A program made the position numbers and the translations under genes. Of a stretch of 26,163 nt of DNA, positions 8,956 to 17,442 are shown piece after piece. Position 1 is the first letter of the stretch, and each line of letters starts with the position of its first letter. The notes below the pieces were generated by a model that was given only the letters and a program-made list of their open reading frames with translations, did not search any database and had not been told where the DNA came from. Source of the stretch: JBBKWG01 sp037968835 (GTDB lineage Bacteria; Pseudomonadota; Alphaproteobacteria; Rhodobacterales; Rhodobacteraceae). The stretch is taken from contig JBBKWG010000003.1 of assembly GCA_037968835.1 (NCBI GenBank), positions 1 to 26,163 on the forward strand, written 5' to 3'.

Positions 8956-9051
8956 CGTCCCTCTCCACAAGTCCTTAGCCCGCAAGCTAGTCAAGCCGCA
9001 GCGATTGTGGAAGTCTCGTTTCAGGTCACGAACAAGGCAAGGAAGCGCCAT

Positions 9052-9957
9052 ATGTCCACGGAAGAAGAACAGGCCCGCGCCGCCCTCGCCACGATATCGG
9101 GTCTGACAGGCGAAACCGAACCGCTGATCCGGATGGGTGGGTTAACCAACGTCGTCTTTCAGGCCGGAGAATATGTCGTTCGCCTGCCCGGAGAGGGCAC
9201 TGAAGAATACATCAACCGTGCCAACGAGGCCGTGGCGGCCCGCGAAGCCGCTCGCGCAGGCGTCAGTCCCGAAGTGATCCACGCCAATCCAGAGTCCGGT
9301 GTCATGGTGACGCGTTTCATTGCCGACGTCGCGACCATGAAGCCCGAGACCTTTCGTGCCCGTTCCGGTGCGCCCGCCCGTGCTGGCGAGGCCTTCGCTC
9401 GACTTCACCGTTCGGGCGCGCAATTCCCGTCGACGTTTGAACTGTTTGCGATGATCGAGGAATATCTTGCGATCCTGTCGACCAAGAACGTGGCGCTCCC
9501 GGCGGGCTACCACGACGTGGTGAGCGAAGCCGAGGTGATCCGCCGCGCCCTGAACCGCAATCGGGTGCCAACCGTCGCCTGCCACTGCGATCCCTTGTGC
9601 GAAAACTTCCTGGATACAGGAACGCGAATGTGGATCGTTGACTGGGAATATTCGGGCATGAACGATCCGATGTGGGATCTGGGCGATCTTTCTGTCGAAG
9701 GCGAATTTGACGACGCACAGGACGCCGAGATGCTTGCTGCCTATTTCGGCGGGAAAGCTCCTGCGCCGGATCACGCCCGGATGGTGATCTACAAAGCCAT
9801 GTGCGATTTGCTCTGGACCCTCTGGGGTCTGATCCAGTTGGCCAACGACAATCCGGCCGAGGACTTCCGGGCCTACGCCGATGGCCGCTTCGCCCGTTGC
9901 AAGTCGCTCATGGCCACTCCGGAATTCGTCCGCCACCTGACGTTGCTCGCCAACTGA
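9052..9957 (+). CDS. Choline kinase-like phosphotransferase (second copy)
   Basis: 301-residue kinase closer to choline kinase/LicA than the first copy. MGGLTNVVFQ (residues 28-37) and YVVRLPGEGTEEYINRANE (41-59) match the glycine loop and the R-x-P-G-x-GT ... I-x-R-x-x-E pattern of that family. The catalytic loop CHCDPLCENFL gives H178, D180 and N185, and the metal motif is DWEYSG (D197, E199). The ATG at 9052 has a good ribosome site (AAGGAAG). A longer frame from 8824 runs antisense through the methyltransferase start and is rejected. It is transcribed divergently from the methyltransferase with a 96-bp gap. It would phosphorylate choline, ethanolamine or a related hydroxylated amine; the substrate is inferred from family and context. 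Confidence 0.87.
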   Translation: MSTEEEQARAALATISGLTGETEPLIRMGGLTNVVFQAGEYVVRLPGEGTEEYINRANEAVAAREAARAGVSPEVIHANPESGVMVTRFIADVATMKPETFRARSGAPARAGEAFARLHRSGAQFPSTFELFAMIEEYLAILSTKNVALPAGYHDVVSEAEVIRRALNRNRVPTVACHCDPLCENFLDTGTRMWIVDWEYSGMNDPMWDLGDLSVEGEFDDAQDAEMLAAYFGGKAPAPDHARMVIYKAMCDLLWTLWGLIQLANDNPAEDFRAYADGRFARCKSLMATPEFVRHLTLLAN

Positions 9958-10058
9958 AGCGGGGGCGGTTGTTGCTCAACCCGAGATCGAATTCTACGTT
10001 GAAAAGCAACTGACGGTCCCTCAAGATCAGCCCGCCAAGGCGTCCTAGTCCGCGCGCT
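9958..10058. other. Convergent gap, no clear terminator
   Basis: 101 bp between the ends of the second kinase (plus) and the ATP-grasp gene (minus). The only structures seen are a 5-bp hairpin GGTTG-TTGCT-CAACC (9967-9981) and a 4-bp GTTG/CAAC pair nearby, both without a T-run. Termination of both units is expected here but is not supported by a convincing intrinsic terminator. Confidence 0.3.
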
Positions 10059-11279
10059 CTACCGGCTTCGAACTTGAATTGTCTCGCCTATCTCATTGAG
10101 AATGCTGCGCAACGTATCAAAATCCTCGTGGCGCACCCGCATCCAGGCGTTGGCCATGTATCCGGCCTCGACTCCCTGGGTCGGGGTGCCTGGCGACGGG
10201 AAATGCTGCCCGACTACAAGGTCGCTGTACTTTCGAAAAATCTCGTCGGCACCTTCGTATCCCGCGATATGTCCGTCGTGGTCGGGCCGTAACGCGACGA
10301 TGCCGCACGAATACCGACGTGTCGGGCGGACATCTGTGGTGTAGTGGCAGACCGCCAGCGCCCATTCGCGGTAGAGGTCGAATTCATTTCCCGCGCAATA
10401 ACTGTCCCATTGTCCCACACCCGGGGGTCGACAGCCGATTTCGGAAAACTTCAATCCCTTGGGGCCGTAAAACCACTCCATATGCGTCGCCGAGGTCGAT
10501 ATGCCGAGCGCCTCGATGACCTTGCGACCCATTGCCTTCACCTCGTCATAGGCCGGTTCGTCCATGCGATTGGTGGCGATGATCTGCGGCGAAATCCAAC
10601 GGGTGCGCATCGCTTCCAGCACGTTTGGATAATAGTGACTGACAAAATCGTGGGTGATCTGACCATTGACCGCCAGCGTGTCGTAAAATCCTTCGTGGCC
10701 TTCGATGAATTCCTCTATCGCGGCGGGTGCTCCGTCCGCGACACCGCTGTCCTTGGCGGCCTGAGCCAACTCCGCATCGTTGTCGGCGCGAAAGGTGCCG
10801 GCCGCCCCGGCGGAATCTCGGGGCTTCAGGATCACCGGGTAACCCACTGTCCTGACGAACTCTTTTGCTTCTGCAAGCGACGACACGCCGCCCGATGCCG
10901 CCGTCGCCACACCCGCATTGCGCAGCACTTCCTTCATCGCGACCTTGTCGCGGCAGAGATACCCGGTGCGCGACGAGGTTCCGGGGATGCCTGTGCGTTC
11001 ACGGACGTGCGCGGCTGCCATGGTGTGGGCTTCGATGGTCGATTCCAACCGATCGACCCAGAACGATTTTTGCGCCTCGCGAACGGCCCATTCCAGCGCG
11101 CCCTCGTTGGTGACCGACTGGATCTGCTGATAGCCCGCGAGCCAGCCTTTCGTATCGTCATTCAGCCAATCATAGGGCCGCTCGCCGATGCCGTAGACGT
11201 TGGCTCCGATGGATGCCAGGGCTCGAACGAAATGGCGTTGATTTGCGGGGAAAGCAGGTTCGATGAAGAGTATGTTCAT
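10059..11279 (-). CDS. ATP-grasp domain protein (carboxylase/carboxylate-amine ligase-like)
   Basis: 406-residue cytosolic ATP-grasp enzyme. An N-terminal Rossmann-like preATP-grasp segment opens with MNILFIEPAFPANQRHFVRAL. An ADP-binding half has YPVILKPRDSAGAAG (residues 147-161), including the nucleotide-contacting lysine and a small flexible loop, followed by AIEEFIEGHE (187-196). The magnesium-binding region is THMEWFYGPKGLKFSEIGCRPPG (265-287), with E280 and R284 as likely conserved residues. Such enzymes activate a carboxylate as an acyl phosphate and join it to an amine or other nucleophile. It is the last gene of the long minus-strand unit, 13 bp after the small hydrolase gene. No named ortholog is recognised; the substrates are unknown. 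Confidence 0.85.
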   Translation of the reverse strand: MNILFIEPAFPANQRHFVRALASIGANVYGIGERPYDWLNDDTKGWLAGYQQIQSVTNEGALEWAVREAQKSFWVDRLESTIEAHTMAAAHVRERTGIPGTSSRTGYLCRDKVAMKEVLRNAGVATAASGGVSSLAEAKEFVRTVGYPVILKPRDSAGAAGTFRADNDAELAQAAKDSGVADGAPAAIEEFIEGHEGFYDTLAVNGQITHDFVSHYYPNVLEAMRTRWISPQIIATNRMDEPAYDEVKAMGRKVIEALGISTSATHMEWFYGPKGLKFSEIGCRPPGVGQWDSYCAGNEFDLYREWALAVCHYTTDVRPTRRYSCGIVALRPDHDGHIAGYEGADEIFRKYSDLVVGQHFPSPGTPTQGVEAGYMANAWMRVRHEDFDTLRSILNEIGETIQVRSR

Positions 11280-11292
11280 GGATCGGCTTTCG

Positions 11293-12027
11293 TTAAGTGA
11301 TCAGTTCATCGAGGTATTTCGGCAGCATGTCGCGCCACGTTGTCCAGTCGTGGTCGAAGTTCTCGTCCCAGGGATCAACGCGGTTCGGAATGCCCTTGGC
11401 TCCTAAAACGCCCGCCATGCGCCATGACTCGCCAGGATTTTCCCAGCGTCCCTGACCGGTTGGCATCAAAATGAAGCGCTGGCGCAATTTCTCCAGATGC
11501 GGCCCATCGGCGAGGTTCGGCAGGAATGACAGTGGCGCGGAGAAATAATAGTCCTCGGTGCCCTGAAAACCCAGCAGGCGCTCCAGATCGTAGGTCCCGC
11601 TCATCCCGATCGCCATGCGGAAAAGATGCGGATAACGGCACGCCACGGCGACCGCATTGAACGCACCGATCGAAGCGCCGGTGGCGACCACCTCGATACT
11701 GTCGTCGTCGCAATCGGTCCGGATCGCTGGCACGACTTCATGCGCGACGTATTCGTGAAACTGGTTCAGCAGCCAGCACTGGTGCTGAGGCGTTCCCGAT
11801 TTTGACGCCAGTGCCCGCCCGGCCACGCTGTCGCAGCAATAGACCTTGATCCTGCCCGCCTCGATCATCGGCCAGATTGCGGCGATCAGATGCATGCGCT
11901 CCGCTTCTTCGGCATCGCCGCCCGCTGTCGGGAATAACAGGACGGGCTGTCCGAAATGCCCCCACCGCGCCAACGTGATCTCGGTCTGACAGCGCGGCGA
12001 GAACCACCTAGAAACCGTCTTTGTCAC
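11293..12027 (-). CDS. Small alpha/beta-hydrolase, esterase superfamily (COG4947-like)
   Basis: 244 residues from GTG 12027, chosen because AGGAAGGG lies about 8 nt upstream; an ATG-started frame from 12138 would overlap the previous gene by over 120 bp. The alpha/beta-hydrolase nucleophile elbow is VATGASIGAFNA with S119. Near the C terminus HDWTTWRDMLP places the probable catalytic histidine at H226. This H-x-W-x-x-W-R signature is the same kind as in Fes/esterase-D enzymes. The opening RWGHFGQPVLLFPTAGGDAEE has the lid-strand pattern of the uncharacterised COG4947 esterases. No signal peptide is seen, so it is probably cytosolic. It overlaps the upstream ATP-grasp gene by 20 bp and lies between the two ATP-grasp genes, suggesting shared metabolism. 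Substrate unknown. Confidence 0.83.
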   Translation of the reverse strand: MTKTVSRWFSPRCQTEITLARWGHFGQPVLLFPTAGGDAEEAERMHLIAAIWPMIEAGRIKVYCCDSVAGRALASKSGTPQHQCWLLNQFHEYVAHEVVPAIRTDCDDDSIEVVATGASIGAFNAVAVACRYPHLFRMAIGMSGTYDLERLLGFQGTEDYYFSAPLSFLPNLADGPHLEKLRQRFILMPTGQGRWENPGESWRMAGVLGAKGIPNRVDPWDENFDHDWTTWRDMLPKYLDELIT

Positions 12028-13267
12028 CGTGCTGCCCTTCCTGTTCGCGCCAAAGCTGAATGCGCTGCCAGAAGAATTCGGTGAACTCCTCGATCTCATG
12101 GGGCGGGAACAGGGCGCTGACTTTCTGATGGATCGCATCGCGCATCACCGGCGATCCGAAGAAGTCGTAGGCCAGTTCGTCGAGATGGCCGAGTTCCTTT
12201 CGGCAGAAATTGCGAAACTTCTCGGTCTCGAACCGCTTGTGCGCGATCTTTGCGTATTCGCTCAGTTTTTCGCGCGGCGAGATGTCCTTGTCGGCAATCT
12301 TGTAGAACGGCGCCCAGTCCATGTTCTTGCGCATCGGGCGATCGGTGGCCGCACAAAAGATCGACCACCTGAGGTTGGCCTTGATCATCCACGGAAAATG
12401 ATAATGCAGCGAGGTGACCTGGCTGTCGGGGCAGGCGTTGGCAAAGTCGATCGGGTGCCAGATGCCATCACGCCTGAGCGACTCGCAGGAGTTGAAATCC
12501 CAACCGAAAAACGCGTTGATAGTCATCGTCATGTCTTCGAGGATGCGCTGGTCCTCGTCGGGCAGAAAGTTGATGTCCATACGATAGCGGTCGTGGAGGG
12601 GCGCGCCGGGATCGTAATTCACTTTGCGCATTTGCGGACCCAGACCGACACACCGCACGAACCAGTCATGCGGCAAGACGGCGGCCTGAAGGTTCATGAC
12701 ATCGGTTCCGCTGGCATCATAGGCGCGGTGTAACGCCGCCGCATCGTCGATCTTGGTCACGCCCTTCCATCCGCCTCCGTGATAGGGCTTCATGAAGAAC
12801 GGATACCCGATCTTCGCGCCGATCTCGTCGAGATCGAACATGCGCGCGTACTTGCTGAGCGTCGCCTCCAGATCGTCGCTCGGATCATAGGATTTCGGCG
12901 GCAGCATCCAGGTTTCCGGGACTGGCAGACCAAGCCGCGTCATCGCGGCATAGCTGGTGTGCTTTTCGTTCGATTGCAGCGACCATGGATTGTTGTAAAC
13001 GTAGAGGTCGTTCATCAGGATCGCTTTTTTGATCCATTCCCGGCTGACCGAATACCAGTGCGTCAGCCTGTCAATAACGACATCGTACTTGACGGGCTGA
13101 TGCAGGCTATAGGGTTCGATCGTTATCCGCTCGCACGTGAAATCGTGCGTTTTGCCCTTGAGCTTCATGCCGTCGAGCTTCAATCCGTCAAAAAGGCTCT
13201 CATAACAGATCGGCCAACAGATATCGGCACCCAGTGAAAGTCCGATGTTGACGGTTCTGTCGGTCAT
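12008..13267 (-). CDS. ATP-grasp protein, RimK/glutathione-synthetase-like
   Basis: 419-residue predicted ligase. The N-terminal part (MTDRTVNIGLSLGADICWP) is a preATP-grasp domain. The central ATP-grasp fold shows YPFFMKPYHGGGWKGV (residues 155-170), with the ADP-contacting K160 and a glycine-rich loop. The metal region is GIWHPIDFANACPDSQ (268-283), with D274 and N277 as candidate magnesium ligands. A long C-terminal extension (about residues 300-419), rich in aromatic and charged residues, is not a standard ATP-grasp part. The ATG at 13267 has a strong ribosome site (AGGGGGAAG). It overlaps the downstream hydrolase start by 20 bp. Reaction class inferred: ATP-dependent formation of an amide, ester or similar bond. 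No characterised relative is recognised. Confidence 0.82.
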   Translation of the reverse strand: MTDRTVNIGLSLGADICWPICYESLFDGLKLDGMKLKGKTHDFTCERITIEPYSLHQPVKYDVVIDRLTHWYSVSREWIKKAILMNDLYVYNNPWSLQSNEKHTSYAAMTRLGLPVPETWMLPPKSYDPSDDLEATLSKYARMFDLDEIGAKIGYPFFMKPYHGGGWKGVTKIDDAAALHRAYDASGTDVMNLQAAVLPHDWFVRCVGLGPQMRKVNYDPGAPLHDRYRMDINFLPDEDQRILEDMTMTINAFFGWDFNSCESLRRDGIWHPIDFANACPDSQVTSLHYHFPWMIKANLRWSIFCAATDRPMRKNMDWAPFYKIADKDISPREKLSEYAKIAHKRFETEKFRNFCRKELGHLDELAYDFFGSPVMRDAIHQKVSALFPPHEIEEFTEFFWQRIQLWREQEGQHGDKDGF

Positions 13268-13309
13268 GAATCTTCCCCCTGCATGGCGCTCCCCGGGGGC
13301 AGGCCATTG
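13268..13309 (-). promoter_or_regulatory. Intercistronic region with possible ribosome-site-masking fold
   Basis: 42 bp between the Fes-like and ATP-grasp genes. Read on the minus strand it can form ATGGC/GCCAT around a C-rich/G-rich core. Alternatively, upstream CCTGCCCCC can pair with the downstream GCAGGGGG that contains the ribosome site. The two folds are mutually exclusive. This is a pattern seen by eye only, and the functional meaning is speculative. Confidence 0.25.
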
Positions 13310-14506
13310 TTATTTATTGTCTCGCCGCAAAACCCACATCAACCCATCGCGCAACTGATCGCGCCAGTTGTGCCAATGATGCCCGTCCCATGCACTTCTG
13401 AACAGAACATCCACGCCCCGCGTGTGCAAGAAATTTGCGAGGGCGCGGTTTTCGTCCGCAAGCCCTTCAAGCTCACCCGTCGATATGAATGCGCGGGTGT
13501 CGGGAAGGTTCGGCGCGCGTTTGAATGTGCTGACCAGACGCGCAACCCGGTGAAAGACAGGATGCCCGCGATCGCCAAGTGCCTCTCGATCCAGGATGAA
13601 CGAGCCGGATTTGAGGATGAGCCCGCCGAACACACCGGGATACCTGAACGCCGTGGCAAGCGAGGCAACAGCCCCGAGGCTTGCCCCAAGCAGGATGCGG
13701 TCGGCTGGCTCGGGCGATATCGCGTAACTCTCCGCTATTCGCGGCAACAATTCGTTCACCAGATAGCGCGCATGGCGACGCCCGTTCGGGTATTCCCCCA
13801 ATCGGTCGCCGGTCTGTATCAGGACGAACAGGGCAGGTGGAATGTCGCCAGCGTCGATAAGATTGTCGAGCGAAACGGAAAGATCGGCGTAGGTCATGAA
13901 ATCGGCGCCATCATGGATGACCACCAGCGGATGATCGACACCGGGCGAATAGCCGGCCGGCAAATAGACCTGCTCGGTTCGGGTTTCGCCAAAGGTGGGG
14001 CTGTGAATTTCGATGTTTTCGATTGTGCCAGAAGGCGCGCCGCGCGGCTCGCTCCAGACCGGGCGCCGGTAGCCCCATGTCCGACAAACCGAATTCTCGC
14101 CGAACGGATCGCCCGCCCGGGCAGGGTTCAACGGATCCAGCGTCCAGTTCTCGTGATTATTGCTGACGATGTTCAACTTGTACTCGAACCGGCCATCGTT
14201 TTCCGCCGCAAGTCGCAATAGCCAAAGCGACGTTTCCGGAACCCTGTCGAACTGGCTCCGATCAGCGCCGCCGTGGATCCAGCGCAGCAACTCGACGCGG
14301 TCGGCCGGGCCATGAAACGCAAATGTCACGGCTCCGGATTCTGTCAGCGGAAATGCGTTTGTCGACAGGAACTGCTCAATCGCCGCAGACGACGCACCCT
14401 CGGCCAAAAGCGCGGTTACAGCGGGATGATGGGCGGATGCGTCATAATCATAGATTTCCGAAGATGCTGTATTGGTCGCTGCAATGTTCACGGGTTTTTT
14501 CACCAC
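13310..14506 (-). CDS. Fes/esterase-D-like alpha/beta-hydrolase
   Basis: 398-residue enterochelin-esterase-type protein. An N-terminal beta-sandwich-like domain (about residues 55-155, with FAFHGPADRVELLRW and FEYKLNIV) resembles the early-set domain of Fes enzymes. The catalytic domain follows (YLPAGYSPGVDHPLVVIHDG), with nucleophile elbow LLGASLGAVAS (S276) and histidine motif DGHHWHNWR (H376), matching the Fes GHxWxxWR pattern. An acid around E345/E347 (STGELEG) is likely. No signal peptide is seen. Start is GTG at 14506 (a second GTG follows directly) with only a weak GGA upstream. It begins 89 bp after the last transporter ATPase gene. Fes enzymes hydrolyse siderophore esters, but no siderophore receptor or Fur-type site is visible here, so the substrate is open. 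Confidence 0.85.
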   Translation of the reverse strand: MVKKPVNIAATNTASSEIYDYDASAHHPAVTALLAEGASSAAIEQFLSTNAFPLTESGAVTFAFHGPADRVELLRWIHGGADRSQFDRVPETSLWLLRLAAENDGRFEYKLNIVSNNHENWTLDPLNPARAGDPFGENSVCRTWGYRRPVWSEPRGAPSGTIENIEIHSPTFGETRTEQVYLPAGYSPGVDHPLVVIHDGADFMTYADLSVSLDNLIDAGDIPPALFVLIQTGDRLGEYPNGRRHARYLVNELLPRIAESYAISPEPADRILLGASLGAVASLATAFRYPGVFGGLILKSGSFILDREALGDRGHPVFHRVARLVSTFKRAPNLPDTRAFISTGELEGLADENRALANFLHTRGVDVLFRSAWDGHHWHNWRDQLRDGLMWVLRRDNK

Positions 14507-14595
14507 TTTATCCGGACCACTTTTCGACTGGGCCGATTTCTACTCGTCCCGGGATCTATGCGCCAATGCGGACGACTTCAACGGATGTCGGCGGA

Positions 14596-15554
14596 TCAAG
14601 GCGCATTCTCCGGAAAGTGGCAGGCCGCGCGGTGCTCCCGGCCCGTGAGTTCGGGCCGCTCGACCCGGCACCGATCCTGCACTTTCCAGCAGCGCGGCGC
14701 GAACGGGCAGCCATCGGGTATCGACAGCGGCGACGGCAATTCGCCGACCAGCTTTATCCGTTCCTTCACGCCTTTCGGATCGGCCTGCGGTGTCGCCGAC
14801 AAAAGCGCCTTGGTGTAAGGATGACGCGGACTGTCGAAAACCGCTTGTTTCGGACCTTTTTCGACCGCCCGACCCAGATACATCACGATCACTTCGTCGG
14901 CGACATGACGCACAACACTCAAATCGTGGCTGATGAACAGATAGGCGAGTTGCAGACGTTCCTGCAAATCCACCAGAAGGTTCAGGATCGCGCTTTGGAT
15001 CGAGAGATCGAGGGCCGAGACCGGCTCGTCAAGCACCAGAACGTCCGGGCCGAGCATAAGCGCGCGGGCAACGGCTATTCGCTGCCGCTGACCGCCCGAG
15101 AACATATGAGGATAGCGTGCGAAGTGCTCGGGCCGCAGTCCAACCAGCCGCAACATTTCGCGCGCCTTTTCCTCGCGTTCGGCCTTTGGCATGTCGGGCC
15201 GGTTTATGACCAGCGGCTCTTGCAGGATCGCTCCGATCCGTTGACGCGGATTGAGCGAACCGTATGGGTCCTGAAACACGATCTGAACGGATTCGCGCAG
15301 CGAAGCCCAATCCTCCGGTCCGACCGCCTTGCCGTCAATCGTCATTTCCCCCGACGTCGGCTCTTCGATCATGGTGACCATGCGCGCCAACGTGGATTTC
15401 CCGCAGCCGCTTTCCCCGACGACGGCGAGTGTCTTGCCGGGATAAAGCTCGAAATCGACGCCAGCCACCGCGCGCAAAACCTGAGGCGCGCGGAAAATCC
15501 CTCCACCGACGTCGTAGTGACGCTCAAGCGCCGTGGCCGTCAAAACGGGTGCGG

Positions 15555-15558
<4 letters not shown>
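14596..15558 (-). CDS. Oligopeptide/dipeptide ABC transporter ATP-binding protein (DppF/OppF-like)
   Basis: 320 residues from ATG 15558, which overlaps the stop of the DppD-like gene as ATGA; an ATG at 15597 lies deeper inside that gene and is rejected. Motifs are Walker A GESGCGKST (48-56), Q-loop VFQDPYGSLNPR, signature SGGQRQRIAVARA, Walker B DVLVLDEPVSALD and switch histidine ISHDLSVV. The C-terminal oligopeptide-type tail has cysteines (GCPFAPRCWKVQDRC), a feature of the Opp/Dpp ATPases. It forms the ATPase heterodimer with the preceding gene product. It is the last transporter gene before the four-enzyme module. Confidence 0.93.
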
Positions 15559-16532
<974 letters not shown>

Positions 16533-16536
16533 CGGC

Positions 16537-17442
16537 TCAACTCCGCTTCAGCTTCGGATCGAGCGCGTCGCGCAAGCCGTCGCCCATGAGGTTGATGGCA
16601 AGGACCGTCACAAGGATCGCAAGGCCGGGGAAGGTTACCACCCACCAAGCACGCAGGATGAATTCGCGCGCCTCGGCAAGCATCGTGCCCCATTCAGGGG
16701 TCGGTGGCTGCGCACCCATACCAAGAAACCCTAGGGCGGCGGCATCGAGGATGGCGGTGGAAAACGACAGGGCCGCTTGCACGATGATCGGCGCCAGGCA
16801 ATTCGGCAGGACCGTGACGAACATCAACCGCATCATTCCGGCTCCGGCCACGCGGGCCGAGGTGACATAGTCCTTCTGCTTTTCCGAAAGCACACTCGCG
16901 CGGGTCAGGCGAACGTAGTGGGGTTGCAGAACGATGGCGATGGCGATCATCGCATTGGTCAGCGAGGGCCCAAGGATCGCCACCAGCACCAGCGCCAGCA
17001 GAAGCGACGGAAAGGCAAGAATAATGTCCATGATCCGCATGATGATGGTATCGACCCACTTGGGCGCAAATCCGGAAATGAGGCCGACGATGATTCCGCC
17101 CGATGCAGCGACGGTCACAACCACGATCCCGACGAAGAACGAATAGCGTGCGCCCACGATCAGGCGCGAAAGCATGTCCCGCCCCAGAGGATCGGTGCCG
17201 AGCGGAAAGCTCCAGCTTCCGCCTTCCTGCCAGACAGGTGGCAAGAGTGTGGCCGAGCGGAACTGCGCGGTTGCGTCGTGCGGCGCGATCCACGGTCCGA
17301 ACACCGCCAGAAATGCGAAAACCGCAAAGACGTAAAGACCGATGACGGCGCCACGATTCTCGCGGAAATAATACCAAAATTCACGCAGACGACCGGGCCG
17401 GTCCTCGACGATCTCTGGCCTTGCGGAAAGCGCCTCGTCCAT
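16537..17442 (-). CDS. Oligopeptide/dipeptide ABC transporter permease (DppC/OppC-like)
   Basis: 301 residues from ATG 17442, which shares one base with the stop of the DppB-like gene (TAATG). A longer reading from 17601 lies inside that gene. The N-terminal cytosolic segment REFWYYFRENRGAVIGL runs into the first membrane span. LGTDPLGRDMLSRLIVGARYS is the hallmark of OppC/DppC permeases. About six membrane segments are apparent, and the EAA-type loop reads VTSARVAGAGMMRLMFVTVLP. The C terminus GDGLRDALDPKLKRS is typical of the family. It pairs with the DppB-like protein to form the peptide channel. Confidence 0.93.
   Translation of the reverse strand: MDEALSARPEIVEDRPGRLREFWYYFRENRGAVIGLYVFAVFAFLAVFGPWIAPHDATAQFRSATLLPPVWQEGGSWSFPLGTDPLGRDMLSRLIVGARYSFFVGIVVVTVAASGGIIVGLISGFAPKWVDTIIMRIMDIILAFPSLLLALVLVAILGPSLTNAMIAIAIVLQPHYVRLTRASVLSEKQKDYVTSARVAGAGMMRLMFVTVLPNCLAPIIVQAALSFSTAILDAAALGFLGMGAQPPTPEWGTMLAEAREFILRAWWVVTFPGLAILVTVLAINLMGDGLRDALDPKLKRS

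Noticed and set aside
13310..14506. Siderophore utilisation locus, suggested by the Fes-like hydrolase
   Set aside because: No TonB receptor, iron-type binding protein, NRPS or Fur-box-like sequence was seen; the neighbouring transporter is of the oligopeptide class.
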